Shown piece after piece: positions 7,143 through 15,337 of a stretch of DNA of 41,585 nt. The translations under genes and the position numbers were made by a program. A model generated the notes under the pieces. It was not told the DNA's origin. It did no database searches and saw only the letters and a program-made list of their open reading frames with translations. Positions within the stretch are counted from its first letter, which is position 1. Each line of letters begins with the position of its first letter. Origin of the DNA: a virus; the IMG/VR virus record IMGVR_UViG_3300022591_000023, positions 1-41,585 of that record. One strand, given 5' to 3'.

Positions 7143-7643
7143 TTAATTGGAATTGTGTGATTTAGCACACCTTTTCAGTACTCGAATTATGTCCGAGTAT
7201 TCCAACTCTTCTTTCTCGGCAAGTTCAAGTGTGAGAGTACGAATTTCCAGCATATACCTTTTCAAAATATATAGTGCGTCGTCGTAAAGAAACTCTTGAA
7301 TTATTTTAATTGCAGTATCATAATCCATTTTGCCCCACTTTCTTCGAGCATCTTTCACCATATCATCCATATCATAATCTCCACCATCTCCAGGTTCTTC
7401 ATCTCCATATAACTCACACGATGCAATGCCGCTTAAACTAACAAGGATTCGTTCAATTGCGGTAGACTTATATCGTTGGTCATAAATGCACCCACCATCC
7501 GTTATACCAGATTTTCGTTTTTTGGAATGGATGTGTATTCTTGTAACTCGTTTTCCAAGATGCATCGCCATTATTGCGTGACCAACTTCGTGAACTGCGT
7601 GTCTAATCTTTTTGTTTTTCAAATCGAGAGATTTGGGTTTCAT
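7143..7643 (-). CDS. stand-alone M41-type (FtsH-like) zinc metallopeptidase domain
   Basis: A 166-aa protein with HEVGH at residues 18-22 inside AVHEVGHAIMAMHLG, the zinc site of peptidase family M41. A later SGIASCELYG and GGDYDMDDM segment sits where FtsH has its conserved GG(R)AAE and the third zinc ligand Asp. The AAA ATPase and membrane parts of FtsH are absent, so this is a proteolytic domain only. The ATG at 7643 has GAAAGG at eight bases; an ATG at 7652 overlaps the upstream stop as ATGA but its ribosome site would be too close. It could degrade or remodel host proteins early in infection; that role is inference. Confidence 0.75.
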   Translation of the reverse strand: MKPKSLDLKNKKIRHAVHEVGHAIMAMHLGKRVTRIHIHSKKRKSGITDGGCIYDQRYKSTAIERILVSLSGIASCELYGDEEPGDGGDYDMDDMVKDARRKWGKMDYDTAIKIIQEFLYDDALYILKRYMLEIRTLTLELAEKEELEYSDIIRVLKRCAKSHNSN

Positions 7644-7648
7644 TTCAT

Positions 7649-8347
7649 TCATCCTTTCAATCGGTTATTTTTCCACGGAATCATACGGAGATTTGAATAT
7701 GCACCAACTTTCTTTGGTGATATGTGATGGTCAAATCCATATCTGACACCTATAATATGGTCTATTTGATATGCACCTTTGACGCCACACTTTCCGCGTC
7801 TATGGAAATTCTTCAATGGTGGATTTCGTTTCAGTTGTTTGTAGGTTTCCGACCATACTTTTGCTTTATACTGCTTCCACTTGGGGTATTTCTTTTTGTA
7901 CTCTTCCCAAGACTTGAATCCAGCTTTTGTGGCTCGCATTTTCTTGACCTTATTAGGGTCTTTCTTCATCTGGTCCGCAAATGTATTTTCTGATAAAATT
8001 ACAGCACATTTATTACACACGGTATTGTTTTTTACTGCGTGTCTAAAATGTTCTATTGTACCATAGTACTTCATAAGTACATTACAATTCGGGCATCGTC
8101 GAGTCCATTTTGGTTTTCCTACTCTATTGACTTTCTTTCGTTTTTCATATACCTTTCCAATCAATTTTTTTGATAATAATTTCCGTTGTGCTTTAGAAAT
8201 GATTTTGCAATCGAGATTCGCCTTTCCACCACACGTACGGCCCTCTCGTTCTCGTCTATCACGGTCTTTCTTCGATTGGTGATATACTTTCCCACCACAT
8301 TTCGGACATATTCTGACCCACGGTGTAACCTTATTCAAATGATTCAT
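7649..8347 (-). CDS. HNH endonuclease with zinc ribbons
   Basis: A 232-aa basic protein. Two N-terminal cysteine ribbons (CPKCGG...C; CPNC...CNKC around residues 86-118) precede a C-terminal HNH core, QIDHIIGVRYGFDHH followed by NLRMIPWKNNRLKG. Free-standing HNH proteins of this kind are usually homing endonucleases in phages. It is the first gene after an early promoter, with GGAGG four bases before the ATG at 8347, so strong early expression is expected. A role in host DNA breakdown is also possible. Confidence 0.82.
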   Translation of the reverse strand: MNHLNKVTPWVRICPKCGGKVYHQSKKDRDRREREGRTCGGKANLDCKIISKAQRKLLSKKLIGKVYEKRKKVNRVGKPKWTRRCPNCNVLMKYYGTIEHFRHAVKNNTVCNKCAVILSENTFADQMKKDPNKVKKMRATKAGFKSWEEYKKKYPKWKQYKAKVWSETYKQLKRNPPLKNFHRRGKCGVKGAYQIDHIIGVRYGFDHHISPKKVGAYSNLRMIPWKNNRLKG

Positions 8348-8369
8348 AAATCCTCCAAATGTACCCTAC

Positions 8370-8398
8370 AATATAAGTATAATCCCGTTCAAAGTCAA
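8370..8398 (-). promoter_or_regulatory. sigma70-like early promoter
   Basis: On the minus strand, TTGACT (8398-8393), a 17-base spacer and TATATT (8375-8370), preceded by GCTC as in the other early promoters. The predicted start near 8363 leaves a short leader with GGAGG before the HNH gene. Confidence 0.82.
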
Positions 8399-8452
8399 GA
8401 GCTATTTTTCTTGTGTACCGTGTAAAGGGGTTATGACATTTTCATAAAAACA

Positions 8453-8480
8453 AGAGGGGAAACCTTGCGGCCTCCCCTCT
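8453..8480 (-). terminator. intrinsic terminator after the major capsid gene (GCAA tetraloop)
   Basis: A 12-bp stem, AGAGGGGAGGCC pairing with GGTTTCCCCTCT (two G-U pairs), closes on a GCAA tetraloop. On the minus strand TTGTTTTTATG follows directly. It lies 38 bases after the capsid stop codon and before the next promoter. The opposite strand has CGTTTTAATT after the stem, so it may work weakly in both directions. Confidence 0.9.
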
Positions 8481-8518
8481 CGTTTTAATTGTTTAAGTCG
8501 TTAAGCTATTAGTTCAGG

Positions 8519-10168
8519 TTAAATCTGGTCAACGTTTCCAACTACGACCTTGCCATAGAACTCAGGTCTGACGATTTTCTTTGCATATCTCGTCATAACT
8601 CCTTTTCGAGGCGTAAAATTTACGGGGTCGTATACGAGAGGCGTAGTGATTAGCGGCACATATGGTGCGTACACAGCACCCGTCTCAAGGAACTGCGTTC
8701 CACGGAAGCCCATCAATATGATGTTGTCCAACATATACGGATTCTTGTAGACATTGTATCTGTTGTTCACGGCACCAATCTTCTGGACACCCATTGCGAA
8801 CTTCATCTTGTCACCATCCGTATCTGCTGCATAACCCGGAATGGACTCAATGACTGTTGCGACTTCAGGAGAGCAAACGAGGAAGTTTGCACCGCCTCTC
8901 ATTGTCTTCTGGTGAATCTTGTTACTGACCTTCTGCAACTTGACACCGATTGTCTGGAACCAGGTCATTTTCGTGTATGCGTTGCTGTTACCAGCTGCAC
9001 TGTCCACAAAAAGTCCTGTATTTGGGTTGTACTCAGTTCCAACCTTGCACGACCAGTACTCAGTCGTCAAAGCGTTGACAATCAACATATCGAGAATTTC
9101 CAAGTCAATTTCCATTGAAATGTATTCCGACAACATTGAAGTCAATTCCGCCTCAGCGTCAATCGAGTGGTATGCGTTAAGGTCTTGACTGAACTCAGGA
9201 GTCCAGATTGCTTTCAACTTACGTGTCTTTGCAACGATAGGTACAGAGTTCATTGCGACGTTGATTTCTGGGATACCAATATCATCTGCGGTGGACTGTG
9301 CAGGCACTGTGAAGCTGGACTGCTCGAAGTCACCACGGTTTGATGCGTTATCCACGAAACCGGTCGTCTGAACGATGTACGAAATTGATGCAGTTGTTGC
9401 CGTTGAACCACTCTGCATTGATGCGTTTGATGCAGAAACGAACAACACTACATTTGAACTACCGTCAAAGTAGAAGTACTGCGGGAACTGCGAGTTAATC
9501 GAAGCTGCAGCAGATGCGGACGTGAATGACAACACACGGAACGCCTTCACACCCTGAATATCAGGGTTCGTAAATGACGATGATGGAGTCTGAATTGCAT
9601 AGATTGTACCTGCCGAGATTGATGCAGACAATTCCGGACGGAAGTTAACTTGTGCCCACGTTGCTGCAGTTACGGTAACTCCGTTAACCGTTACTGACTG
9701 AGTGTTGATGGAATAACCGAATCGGCCTCCACCATACAAACCACCTGATGCATCTGCTGACGTGTTTGTTACACCATAAACGCTATCACCCGACGTGAAT
9801 CCGCCCTTTGTCGTACCGTACTTGAAGTCAAGGTAGAACACGAGGCCTGACGGGAGGTTCATCGGTTGAACTGACACGAAGTCCTTTGCAGCGATTTCAC
9901 CGAAAATCTTACGAACCAACGGAAGTGCGACTCCACTCCATTGCTCCGCGTTTGCGGTGGTACCGGTGCGCGAGGCCTCGTCAATCAACTGACGTGCCTG
10001 GTTTTCGAGAAGAATAGCCATACCGTGACGGTCATATTCCCTCTCTACACCTTCCAAAAGACCACTACCTTCCCACTTTTTCACGAGGCCTTTTGTTGCG
10101 TTCAAAAGCGACACTCTTGGATTTGCACCCGAAAGTAGCTTGTTTAACGCTTCATTAAGATTACCCAT
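8519..10168 (-). CDS. major capsid protein, T4 gp23-like
   Basis: A 549-aa shell protein (T4 gp23 is 521 aa). The N-terminal ~65 residues are a helical scaffold-binding region ending LIDE at 61-64, followed by ASRTGTTANAEQWSG. This matches the place where T4 gp23 is cut by the prohead protease after Glu65, and the site fits its hydrophobic-x-Glu rule. FVSVQPMNLPSGLVFYLDF and the C-terminal YAKKIVRPEFYGKVVVG are conserved gp23 features. GGAGAAACAAA precedes the ATG. It is the last gene of the head operon, directly after the scaffold gene, and is followed by a strong terminator. Confidence 0.93.
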   Translation of the reverse strand: MGNLNEALNKLLSGANPRVSLLNATKGLVKKWEGSGLLEGVEREYDRHGMAILLENQARQLIDEASRTGTTANAEQWSGVALPLVRKIFGEIAAKDFVSVQPMNLPSGLVFYLDFKYGTTKGGFTSGDSVYGVTNTSADASGGLYGGGRFGYSINTQSVTVNGVTVTAATWAQVNFRPELSASISAGTIYAIQTPSSSFTNPDIQGVKAFRVLSFTSASAAASINSQFPQYFYFDGSSNVVLFVSASNASMQSGSTATTASISYIVQTTGFVDNASNRGDFEQSSFTVPAQSTADDIGIPEINVAMNSVPIVAKTRKLKAIWTPEFSQDLNAYHSIDAEAELTSMLSEYISMEIDLEILDMLIVNALTTEYWSCKVGTEYNPNTGLFVDSAAGNSNAYTKMTWFQTIGVKLQKVSNKIHQKTMRGGANFLVCSPEVATVIESIPGYAADTDGDKMKFAMGVQKIGAVNNRYNVYKNPYMLDNIILMGFRGTQFLETGAVYAPYVPLITTPLVYDPVNFTPRKGVMTRYAKKIVRPEFYGKVVVGNVDQI

Positions 10169-10209
10169 TTTGTTTCTCCATTATGGATTGATTATTTGTT
10201 TTGCGACTC

Positions 10210-11688
10210 TTACAAGAATTTCTTGATGGTCTGCTTTCCACTTCCAACACCACTAAGTTGTTTGAACCTTGCTGCCAAATCCTGACCTTCGGTCAAAACT
10301 GTCGGCTTGGTTGAACCCACTGGTTTTGAAGCTGTCTGACGTGTAGGTTTCTTCGACTCATTGATTTTCGTACCCTTCAACTTGAAGGATTCTGCTAACG
10401 TTGCATAGACCAACTTGACTTCACGAATCGTATTCGCGCGGTCTATTGCCTCTATGACACGCAATTTCTGAGCTTCAGAAAGACTTGCACTTCTGAACAA
10501 CTTGTTGGAGTAGAGAAGTTTTCCGTTCAAGAGATTGATTTCATTCAACTTGTTCTTGAGATAGATAACTACCTTGCGGTGTTCCTTCAAAGACTTCATA
10601 AGGCGAGTGTTTTCGGTTTTCATCAAATCGAACTCCTTCTCCTTTTCGTCATCTTCTGGTTCACCCTCTGCACCCATCTCCCCTTCAATCTCCTTTACGA
10701 GATTTTCTAGGTCGAGTTCCTCTTCCTCTGCGCCCGGGCCTTGTCCGAAAGGTTTACCCTCTCCGCCAATTCCTACTGGGTCTGCGTCGGTTGTTGGTTG
10801 CGTTTCTGTTGCAGTTTCCGAACCACTACCAGCATCAGGAGCAATTGCACCGGCTTTTTCCTTCTCCGGGTCTGCACTCTGATCTGCGGTAATGTCTACT
10901 GCCTCTTCTGCAGGAACTCCAGTTAGCTTCTCAGCATCTTCCTCACCAGGAGTCTCTTCGCCAGCGAACGGTTCGTCATTCAACTCACCTTCCTCTGCCT
11001 CCAATTCCTTAATGATGGCTTCAAGTTCTACTGCATCTTCATCTGCCTCTGAACCTTCCTCACCAGGAACTCCTTCTGCACCTGGTTCAACGGCGATGTC
11101 TACTTTTTCACCTGGCTCTTCAGGAACTTCAATTTCTGGTGCTCCCTCTTCACCCGGCACTTCCTCACCAGGAACTTCCTCTCCAGGAACTTCTTCCTCT
11201 CCAGGAATTTCCTCTTCATATACTGCAGGAACGTACTTTGACTTTCCGGAATCGGTTGCGGTTTCGGAACCACTTTCCTCACCATCACCTAAACTACCAA
11301 CTGCACCGGCCTTTTCCGCCTCAGGATCTGCACCCTGATCATTTGTTGCGTCCTTTCCTTCTCTCTTGACTTTCATTTCGTTCTTGTGAACTATTGTCGG
11401 GTCAAGTCTCTTCTGGTCCTGATCGAATCCAGTTGCGAGCTCATCGGGTTCTTCCTTTGCGAAATCACCCTCTACGCCTTCGTCCTCATCTTTCAGCGCT
11501 TCCTTAACTTTCGTTGCGTATATCGACTGAAGTTTTCCGTTGAACGCTTCTTGAAGTGCGAATTTCGCATTTGCGAGAGATACGGCTTTCACCGACTTCG
11601 CAGTTGCGATAGCTTCCCTCAATAACGGGTCACCGCTTTGGACTTTCTTTACCGGTTTTACTGCCGGCTTAACTGCTGTTTTTGCCAT
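10210..11688 (-). CDS. acidic prohead core scaffold protein, gp22-like
   Basis: A 492-aa protein directly upstream of the capsid gene, the T4 position of gp22 (269 aa). The middle is very acidic and low in complexity, with VPGEE repeated around residues 160-195, and a segment DQGADPEAEKAGA (117-129) is nearly repeated near residue 280, each followed by GSETAT. The C-terminal ~150 residues are helical (NEINLLNGKLLYSNK, EAIDRANTIREVKLVYATL), then INE-S, a possible protease site. The start at 11688 has GGAGAAAAACAA before it. The identity rests on position, composition and the C-terminal helices. Confidence 0.78.
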   Translation of the reverse strand: MAKTAVKPAVKPVKKVQSGDPLLREAIATAKSVKAVSLANAKFALQEAFNGKLQSIYATKVKEALKDEDEGVEGDFAKEEPDELATGFDQDQKRLDPTIVHKNEMKVKREGKDATNDQGADPEAEKAGAVGSLGDGEESGSETATDSGKSKYVPAVYEEEIPGEEEVPGEEVPGEEVPGEEGAPEIEVPEEPGEKVDIAVEPGAEGVPGEEGSEADEDAVELEAIIKELEAEEGELNDEPFAGEETPGEEDAEKLTGVPAEEAVDITADQSADPEKEKAGAIAPDAGSGSETATETQPTTDADPVGIGGEGKPFGQGPGAEEEELDLENLVKEIEGEMGAEGEPEDDEKEKEFDLMKTENTRLMKSLKEHRKVVIYLKNKLNEINLLNGKLLYSNKLFRSASLSEAQKLRVIEAIDRANTIREVKLVYATLAESFKLKGTKINESKKPTRQTASKPVGSTKPTVLTEGQDLAARFKQLSGVGSGKQTIKKFL

Positions 11689-11807
11689 TTGTTTTTCTCC
11701 AAACATTACGTTTTGGAATCAACAATCATTAGATGGGATTGTTATAGGTATGATTAACGATGGTACGTAGCACCGTATGGGAATAGCAACGATGCATTTT
11801 TACATCA

Positions 11808-11816
11808 ATAAATATA
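11808..11816 (-). promoter_or_regulatory. putative late promoter element (TATATTTAT)
   Basis: Minus-strand TATATTTATTGATG lies 120 bases before the scaffold start, in the 171-base gap after the endonuclease. It matches the GATATTTAT element seen before three other genes in eight of nine positions but is further from the start codon. The gap also holds two TTGCGAA direct repeats near 11846-11862; nothing else is recognised in it. Confidence 0.45.
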
Positions 11817-11859
11817 AGGGAACGGGAGATTTCGTATCATTTTTGCGAAAATTGCGAAA

Positions 11860-12450
11860 TTATTCTGTGGTGATAATTCTTCCGTCATACCAAACTTCTA
11901 TGAACATACAACCAAGATGATTGACTATTTCTTGTTTTCGTCGTTTATCGCGCACTTTTGTTCTTTCGTGCGCTCGTTCATAATACTCAATCACCACATT
12001 CTTTTTCTTGTCATATCCATCCACGGAGTATCCAATGATATGAACTTCTCCCCCATTTTCAGCGTGTTTGAAGTCATATCCATTTTTCTGCCCATACTCG
12101 ATTATTATTTGACACGCCGTTGGATTAAAACGAGGACATATTTTATCAAGTGCGGCTTCTCGCATCTTTCTTCGTGTTATTGAAGTATGATGTTTTCCGA
12201 ACATAGGATTATTTTCACCACTAATGTTGGCGTGATTATGACTTATTTGTTCTCTTGTTTTTTTAGAATGGTGTGTTCCAAATCGAGGATTATTCTCACC
12301 TTTTATTCCGAACATTGGGTGATTTTTACCACTCACAGCGCAACTTTTACATACACCATTTCGTTTTTCTAACTTTATCATATCATATTTTCTACGATAT
12401 GTAAGTTTTTTACCGCACTTAGGACAATTTCGAGTTTTTTCAGATAACAT
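11860..12450 (-). CDS. NUMOD3-type endonuclease A (putative homing endonuclease)
   Basis: A 196-aa protein. An N-terminal zinc ribbon (CPKCGKK...CKSC) is followed by NUMOD3-like DNA-binding repeats (GKNHPMFG, GENNPRFG, GENNPMFGKHH), and the C-terminus has VDGYDKKKNVVIEYYERAH, then D..R and GCMFIEVW. That last region resembles the Vsr/EDxHD nuclease fold and is shared with the endonucleases at 26282 and 37796. It overlaps the bS21-like gene as TAATG. It is probably a selfish element, but a regulatory nuclease cannot be excluded. Confidence 0.78.
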   Translation of the reverse strand: MLSEKTRNCPKCGKKLTYRRKYDMIKLEKRNGVCKSCAVSGKNHPMFGIKGENNPRFGTHHSKKTREQISHNHANISGENNPMFGKHHTSITRRKMREAALDKICPRFNPTACQIIIEYGQKNGYDFKHAENGGEVHIIGYSVDGYDKKKNVVIEYYERAHERTKVRDKRRKQEIVNHLGCMFIEVWYDGRIITTE

Positions 12451-12704
12451 TACAACCCCCTTAACTTTTCTTCTGTAACTGCCCGCCGATTTCGCGAAAT
12501 TGCTCTCATTCTTACTTCTCGTTTCACATCTGATGGTTTTCGGAAAAACTCGTGGCGCTGTAAATCTATTAACGTTTTTCCGTCTTTCATCATTCGTTTC
12601 AACTTCTTTAAGGCCGCGTCCAAACGGTCTTGGTCAAGAACTTCAACCATCATAGGACGCAAAATTCTATCGTGTTCTGAAAACCTTTTTCCTTGTTTCT
12701 TCAT
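12450..12704 (-). CDS. rpsU-like: ribosomal protein bS21 homologue
   Basis: An 84-aa basic protein whose residues 25-75 match small-subunit protein S21: DRLDAALKKLKRMMKDG corresponds to the first helix, then HEFFRKPSDVKRE (the conserved EFYEKPS-x-KR stretch) and an Arg-rich tail RMRAISRNRR. Bacterial S21 is usually about 60-70 aa; this one has about 20 extra N-terminal residues. S21 sits near the anti-Shine-Dalgarno end of 16S rRNA and phage copies are known in huge phages and a pelagiphage. The ATG at 12704 follows AAAGGG, a ribosome site like those of the early genes rather than the GGAGA of its late neighbours. It may alter initiation on host ribosomes (inference). Confidence 0.85.
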   Translation of the reverse strand: MKKQGKRFSEHDRILRPMMVEVLDQDRLDAALKKLKRMMKDGKTLIDLQRHEFFRKPSDVKREVRMRAISRNRRAVTEEKLRGL

Positions 12705-12720
12705 TGTACTGCCCTTTCTG

Positions 12721-13182
12721 TTATGGTGTTGCTTTTCCTGCTTCCCATTCCGTCGGTACTGAACCACTCCACGGGAACGGTTGTCCTAGTACATAATTCG
12801 GACTACCGATTACATACACTGATGCCGGAATCACTGTCCACAAGGAACTTGTACCGCCATTTAATAGAGTGCCTGTATTTACCGCGTCTACAATGATTGA
12901 CAAAATACCGGTCACGTTATCATATGTTTGTAGAACACCTTCTTGGTATTGTGTTGCAGATGCAGACAACGCGCCACTCGTAGATGAAGAAAGTGCTGTG
13001 CCCGTCATTCTAACGCGATACAGTTCTCCTTGCACCAAATTTCCCGTTACAGGGTATCTCAATCCACCAGGATTAAGAAGTGTGATACTCGTTGCACCAA
13101 GAGCAATAAGGTCTGTCGAGTTAGAATATCCGAGGAATGGAGTGAGTGTAGTCTCAAATCCACTGAATGTGTTGAATCCCAT
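12721..13182 (-). CDS. 153-aa beta-rich structural protein candidate
   Basis: MGFNTFSGFETTLTPFLGYS and onward; rich in Thr, Ser, Gly and Val with regular strands (ITLLNPGGLRYPVTGNL, YRVRMTGTAL). The composition fits a virion surface or fibre-associated protein. No family recognised. GGAGAAAACAAA precedes the ATG; it lies between the Gly-Thr-Ser repeat protein and the bS21-like gene. Confidence 0.75.
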   Translation of the reverse strand: MGFNTFSGFETTLTPFLGYSNSTDLIALGATSITLLNPGGLRYPVTGNLVQGELYRVRMTGTALSSSTSGALSASATQYQEGVLQTYDNVTGILSIIVDAVNTGTLLNGGTSSLWTVIPASVYVIGSPNYVLGQPFPWSGSVPTEWEAGKATP

Positions 13183-13195
13183 TTTGTTTTCTCCG

Positions 13196-13966
13196 TTATG
13201 CGAATGATGAACTTACGATTATACCATTTGTTACATTCAATGTTATTGTCGTTCCTGAACCATCTTGCGAACCGACGGTAATTACATACGTATGCGAAAC
13301 ACCTGCAGGTGGAGCACCACTTGTACCACTCGTCCCACTGGTTCCGGAAAATCCGCTTGTGCCTGACATTCCACTTGTACCAGAAGTTCCACTCGTACCA
13401 CTCGTACCAATTCCACTTGTACCAGAAGTTCCACTCGTACCACTTGTGCCCGAAAATCCACTGGTCCCACTCGTACCACTGGTTCCACTGGTACCTGATG
13501 TACCGGAGAATCCACTAGTTCCTGAAGTTCCACTCAATCCACCTGCCTGACCACTTGTACCACTAGTACCACTCATACCAACTCCACTCGTACCGGAAGT
13601 TCCACTGAATCCACTTGTTCCACTGATGCCGCCTGAGTTTGCAAATACACCGTTATATGCAATGACTGTACCACTTGCAAGTTGAATATCGGTAAAGACT
13701 CCTTGAATCGAAGTGTTCGATGGAAACGTAGGGCCTACAGAACCAGAATCCGATCCTGAAAATTCTGAAAATACTGAAGCGGATACGACATAGATTGTCT
13801 GCCACGTACCCGTATGTTTTGCAGTATCACTGATCGTCAATGAATTTATCGGTGAAACTAGATTGATTGGTGATGGATTGTTTATAGGGTCGTAAATCGA
13901 ACTGTAATCATACATCGCACCCGTCGCACCTAATGAACCCGTATATTGAAATTCCTTGATACTCAT
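13196..13966 (-). CDS. Gly-Thr-Ser triplet-repeat (collagen-like) virion protein
   Basis: A 256-aa protein: residues 1-110 are beta-rich, residues 112-217 are about 35 Gly-X-Ser triplets (mostly GTS with GFS, GIS or GMS interruptions), and residues 218-256 form a small C-terminal domain (HTYVITVGSQDGSGTTITLN). Glycine in every third place suggests a collagen-like or related elongated trimer, as in phage fibres, although proline is absent. The ATG overlaps the previous stop as TAATG and GGAGATG lies upstream. A second protein with the same repeat is at 40554-41585. Confidence 0.82.
   Translation of the reverse strand: MSIKEFQYTGSLGATGAMYDYSSIYDPINNPSPINLVSPINSLTISDTAKHTGTWQTIYVVSASVFSEFSGSDSGSVGPTFPSNTSIQGVFTDIQLASGTVIAYNGVFANSGGISGTSGFSGTSGTSGVGMSGTSGTSGQAGGLSGTSGTSGFSGTSGTSGTSGTSGTSGFSGTSGTSGTSGTSGIGTSGTSGTSGTSGMSGTSGFSGTSGTSGTSGAPPAGVSHTYVITVGSQDGSGTTITLNVTNGIIVSSSFA
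13316..13633 (-). repeat. imperfect 9-base coding repeats (Gly-X-Ser)
   Basis: Tandem degenerate copies of a 9-base unit encode the GTS triplets. Synonymous codons differ between copies, so the amino-acid pattern is kept while the DNA is not identical, arguing for selection on the protein. Confidence 0.85.
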
Positions 13967-15306
13967 TAGTTTTCATCTCCAGTATCGTACTGTGCGTAAT
14001 TCTTTGTCGCGTATTCATTGCACTCATTGAAATCATCCTTCTTCACGAAAAACTCGCAGAACTCTACTTGCAATCCTGTACGTTCCTTCCAATCCTTACG
14101 CAACACTTTGAATCCTTTCTTCTTCAAGTCCTTCTCAAATTCCTGACCTTGTTCATAACGCAACTTCGGCACAGGCAATTTCACCCAATCTTCTTTCGGA
14201 TAGTCGTCCGTTATGTCCTCTAACATAAGTCCCATCAACTGTTCATTGAGTTTCTTTTTCTTTGCAAGAAGATTACGATACTTGGTCGTCTCGAAGAACC
14301 TCTCCTCATTTGTAAATCGGTTCTTATTTACCTTGTAGTAGTGTTCCTTCAACGAAATTGCTTTCAATCCGGTTTGGATTTCCTTTACTTGAGCACAATT
14401 GCAGTTTTCACGACCGCAGACCGGGCACATTGCACCCAATTCTTCACCTACCTTTGTTAGTTTTGGTTTTACTTTGCCTGTTTGTGGGTCGGTGTAAGGA
14501 CGTTTTTCGATTCCTTTTACCTTCGTCGGGTCACCACTTGGCAAATTAGATTTCGGTGATGTGAATTTTGGTTTCAATACTTTTGGTAGTTTCTGTGCAA
14601 CTTCTTCAACTTCCTCTTCCTTTCCGCACGGGCATTCCGACAATGGCATACCGCAATGCTCACACTTCTGTTCTGCACCTTCACTTGTATTCCACACCGT
14701 TTCAACATATTCATTGTAATCAATGGGTTCCTTTCCATTTTTCTTACAACGCGCTACATAGTTATCATATCCTTCCTCTGCTTCTGAAAATTCATTCACT
14801 TGACCCTCACCGACACTCAACTTCTCACCGGGGATTGCGTTTGCAATCTTTCCAGGTTCATCTTGCGTACCCTGTTGCTGAGCGTAGTCGTCAATGATTT
14901 CAAAGTAACGTCCTAGAACCTTACCCGAATCTTCGTAGAGTGCGGTCATACGCTGGTTCACTGTATGCGCTTCCCTTGCGAGTTTGGTGAAGTCACCAAC
15001 ATACTTCTTCAACTCGTTCATATTCCTCTTCACGGTCACACCGTCAAACCAATTCTCACCGTCCGGTCCGCCTGTTTCTTTCATAAGGTATGCGTCTGCG
15101 TTCTCTGAAATCTGTCCAAGTTCCTCTGCAATCTTACGAATGTCACCCATCTCGTAAAGTTTCTTGCCAAGTTCATTGAACCTTTTCACCTTGTCCGCAA
15201 ACTCACCTAGTTTCATACCTAGTTGTTTCTTGAGTGTGTTTTGGTTAGTTTCGCCCATACCGTATCCGATTTCCGTGAGGACTTTCTTTAACATTCTCTT
15301 TGCCAT
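13966..15306 (-). CDS. 446-aa zinc-knuckle virion protein candidate
   Basis: MAKRMLKKVLTEIGYGMGET begins a long helical N-terminal half. A middle region (residues ~190-325) has a YDNYVARCKKNGKEP module followed by cysteine clusters CEHCGMPLSECPC and CPVCGRENCNC. The C-terminal 110 residues are basic and beta-rich. Hydrophobic-x-Glu steps (VLTE, VNE, VGE, VKE) flank the zinc parts, as in the next several genes. AAGGAGAG precedes the ATG at 15306 and a late promoter-like element lies 32 bases upstream. The YDNY module and zinc ribbon resemble those in the 938-aa protein. Function unknown; an internal head protein is my inference. Confidence 0.75.
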   Translation of the reverse strand: MAKRMLKKVLTEIGYGMGETNQNTLKKQLGMKLGEFADKVKRFNELGKKLYEMGDIRKIAEELGQISENADAYLMKETGGPDGENWFDGVTVKRNMNELKKYVGDFTKLAREAHTVNQRMTALYEDSGKVLGRYFEIIDDYAQQQGTQDEPGKIANAIPGEKLSVGEGQVNEFSEAEEGYDNYVARCKKNGKEPIDYNEYVETVWNTSEGAEQKCEHCGMPLSECPCGKEEEVEEVAQKLPKVLKPKFTSPKSNLPSGDPTKVKGIEKRPYTDPQTGKVKPKLTKVGEELGAMCPVCGRENCNCAQVKEIQTGLKAISLKEHYYKVNKNRFTNEERFFETTKYRNLLAKKKKLNEQLMGLMLEDITDDYPKEDWVKLPVPKLRYEQGQEFEKDLKKKGFKVLRKDWKERTGLQVEFCEFFVKKDDFNECNEYATKNYAQYDTGDEN

Positions 15307-15337
15307 TTTGACTCTCCTTGAATGGTCTGTTATATCA

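Noticed and set aside
7143-7643. Full FtsH protease
   Set aside because: No AAA ATPase or membrane segment is encoded; only the peptidase-like domain is present.
10574-11338. Plus-strand frames rich in Ser and Pro opposite the scaffold gene
   Set aside because: They arise from the low-complexity acidic codons of the scaffold on the other strand and have no start signals.
13316-13633. CRISPR-like array from the regular repeats
   Set aside because: The unit is 9 bases and coding (Gly-X-Ser), with no spacers of the right size.
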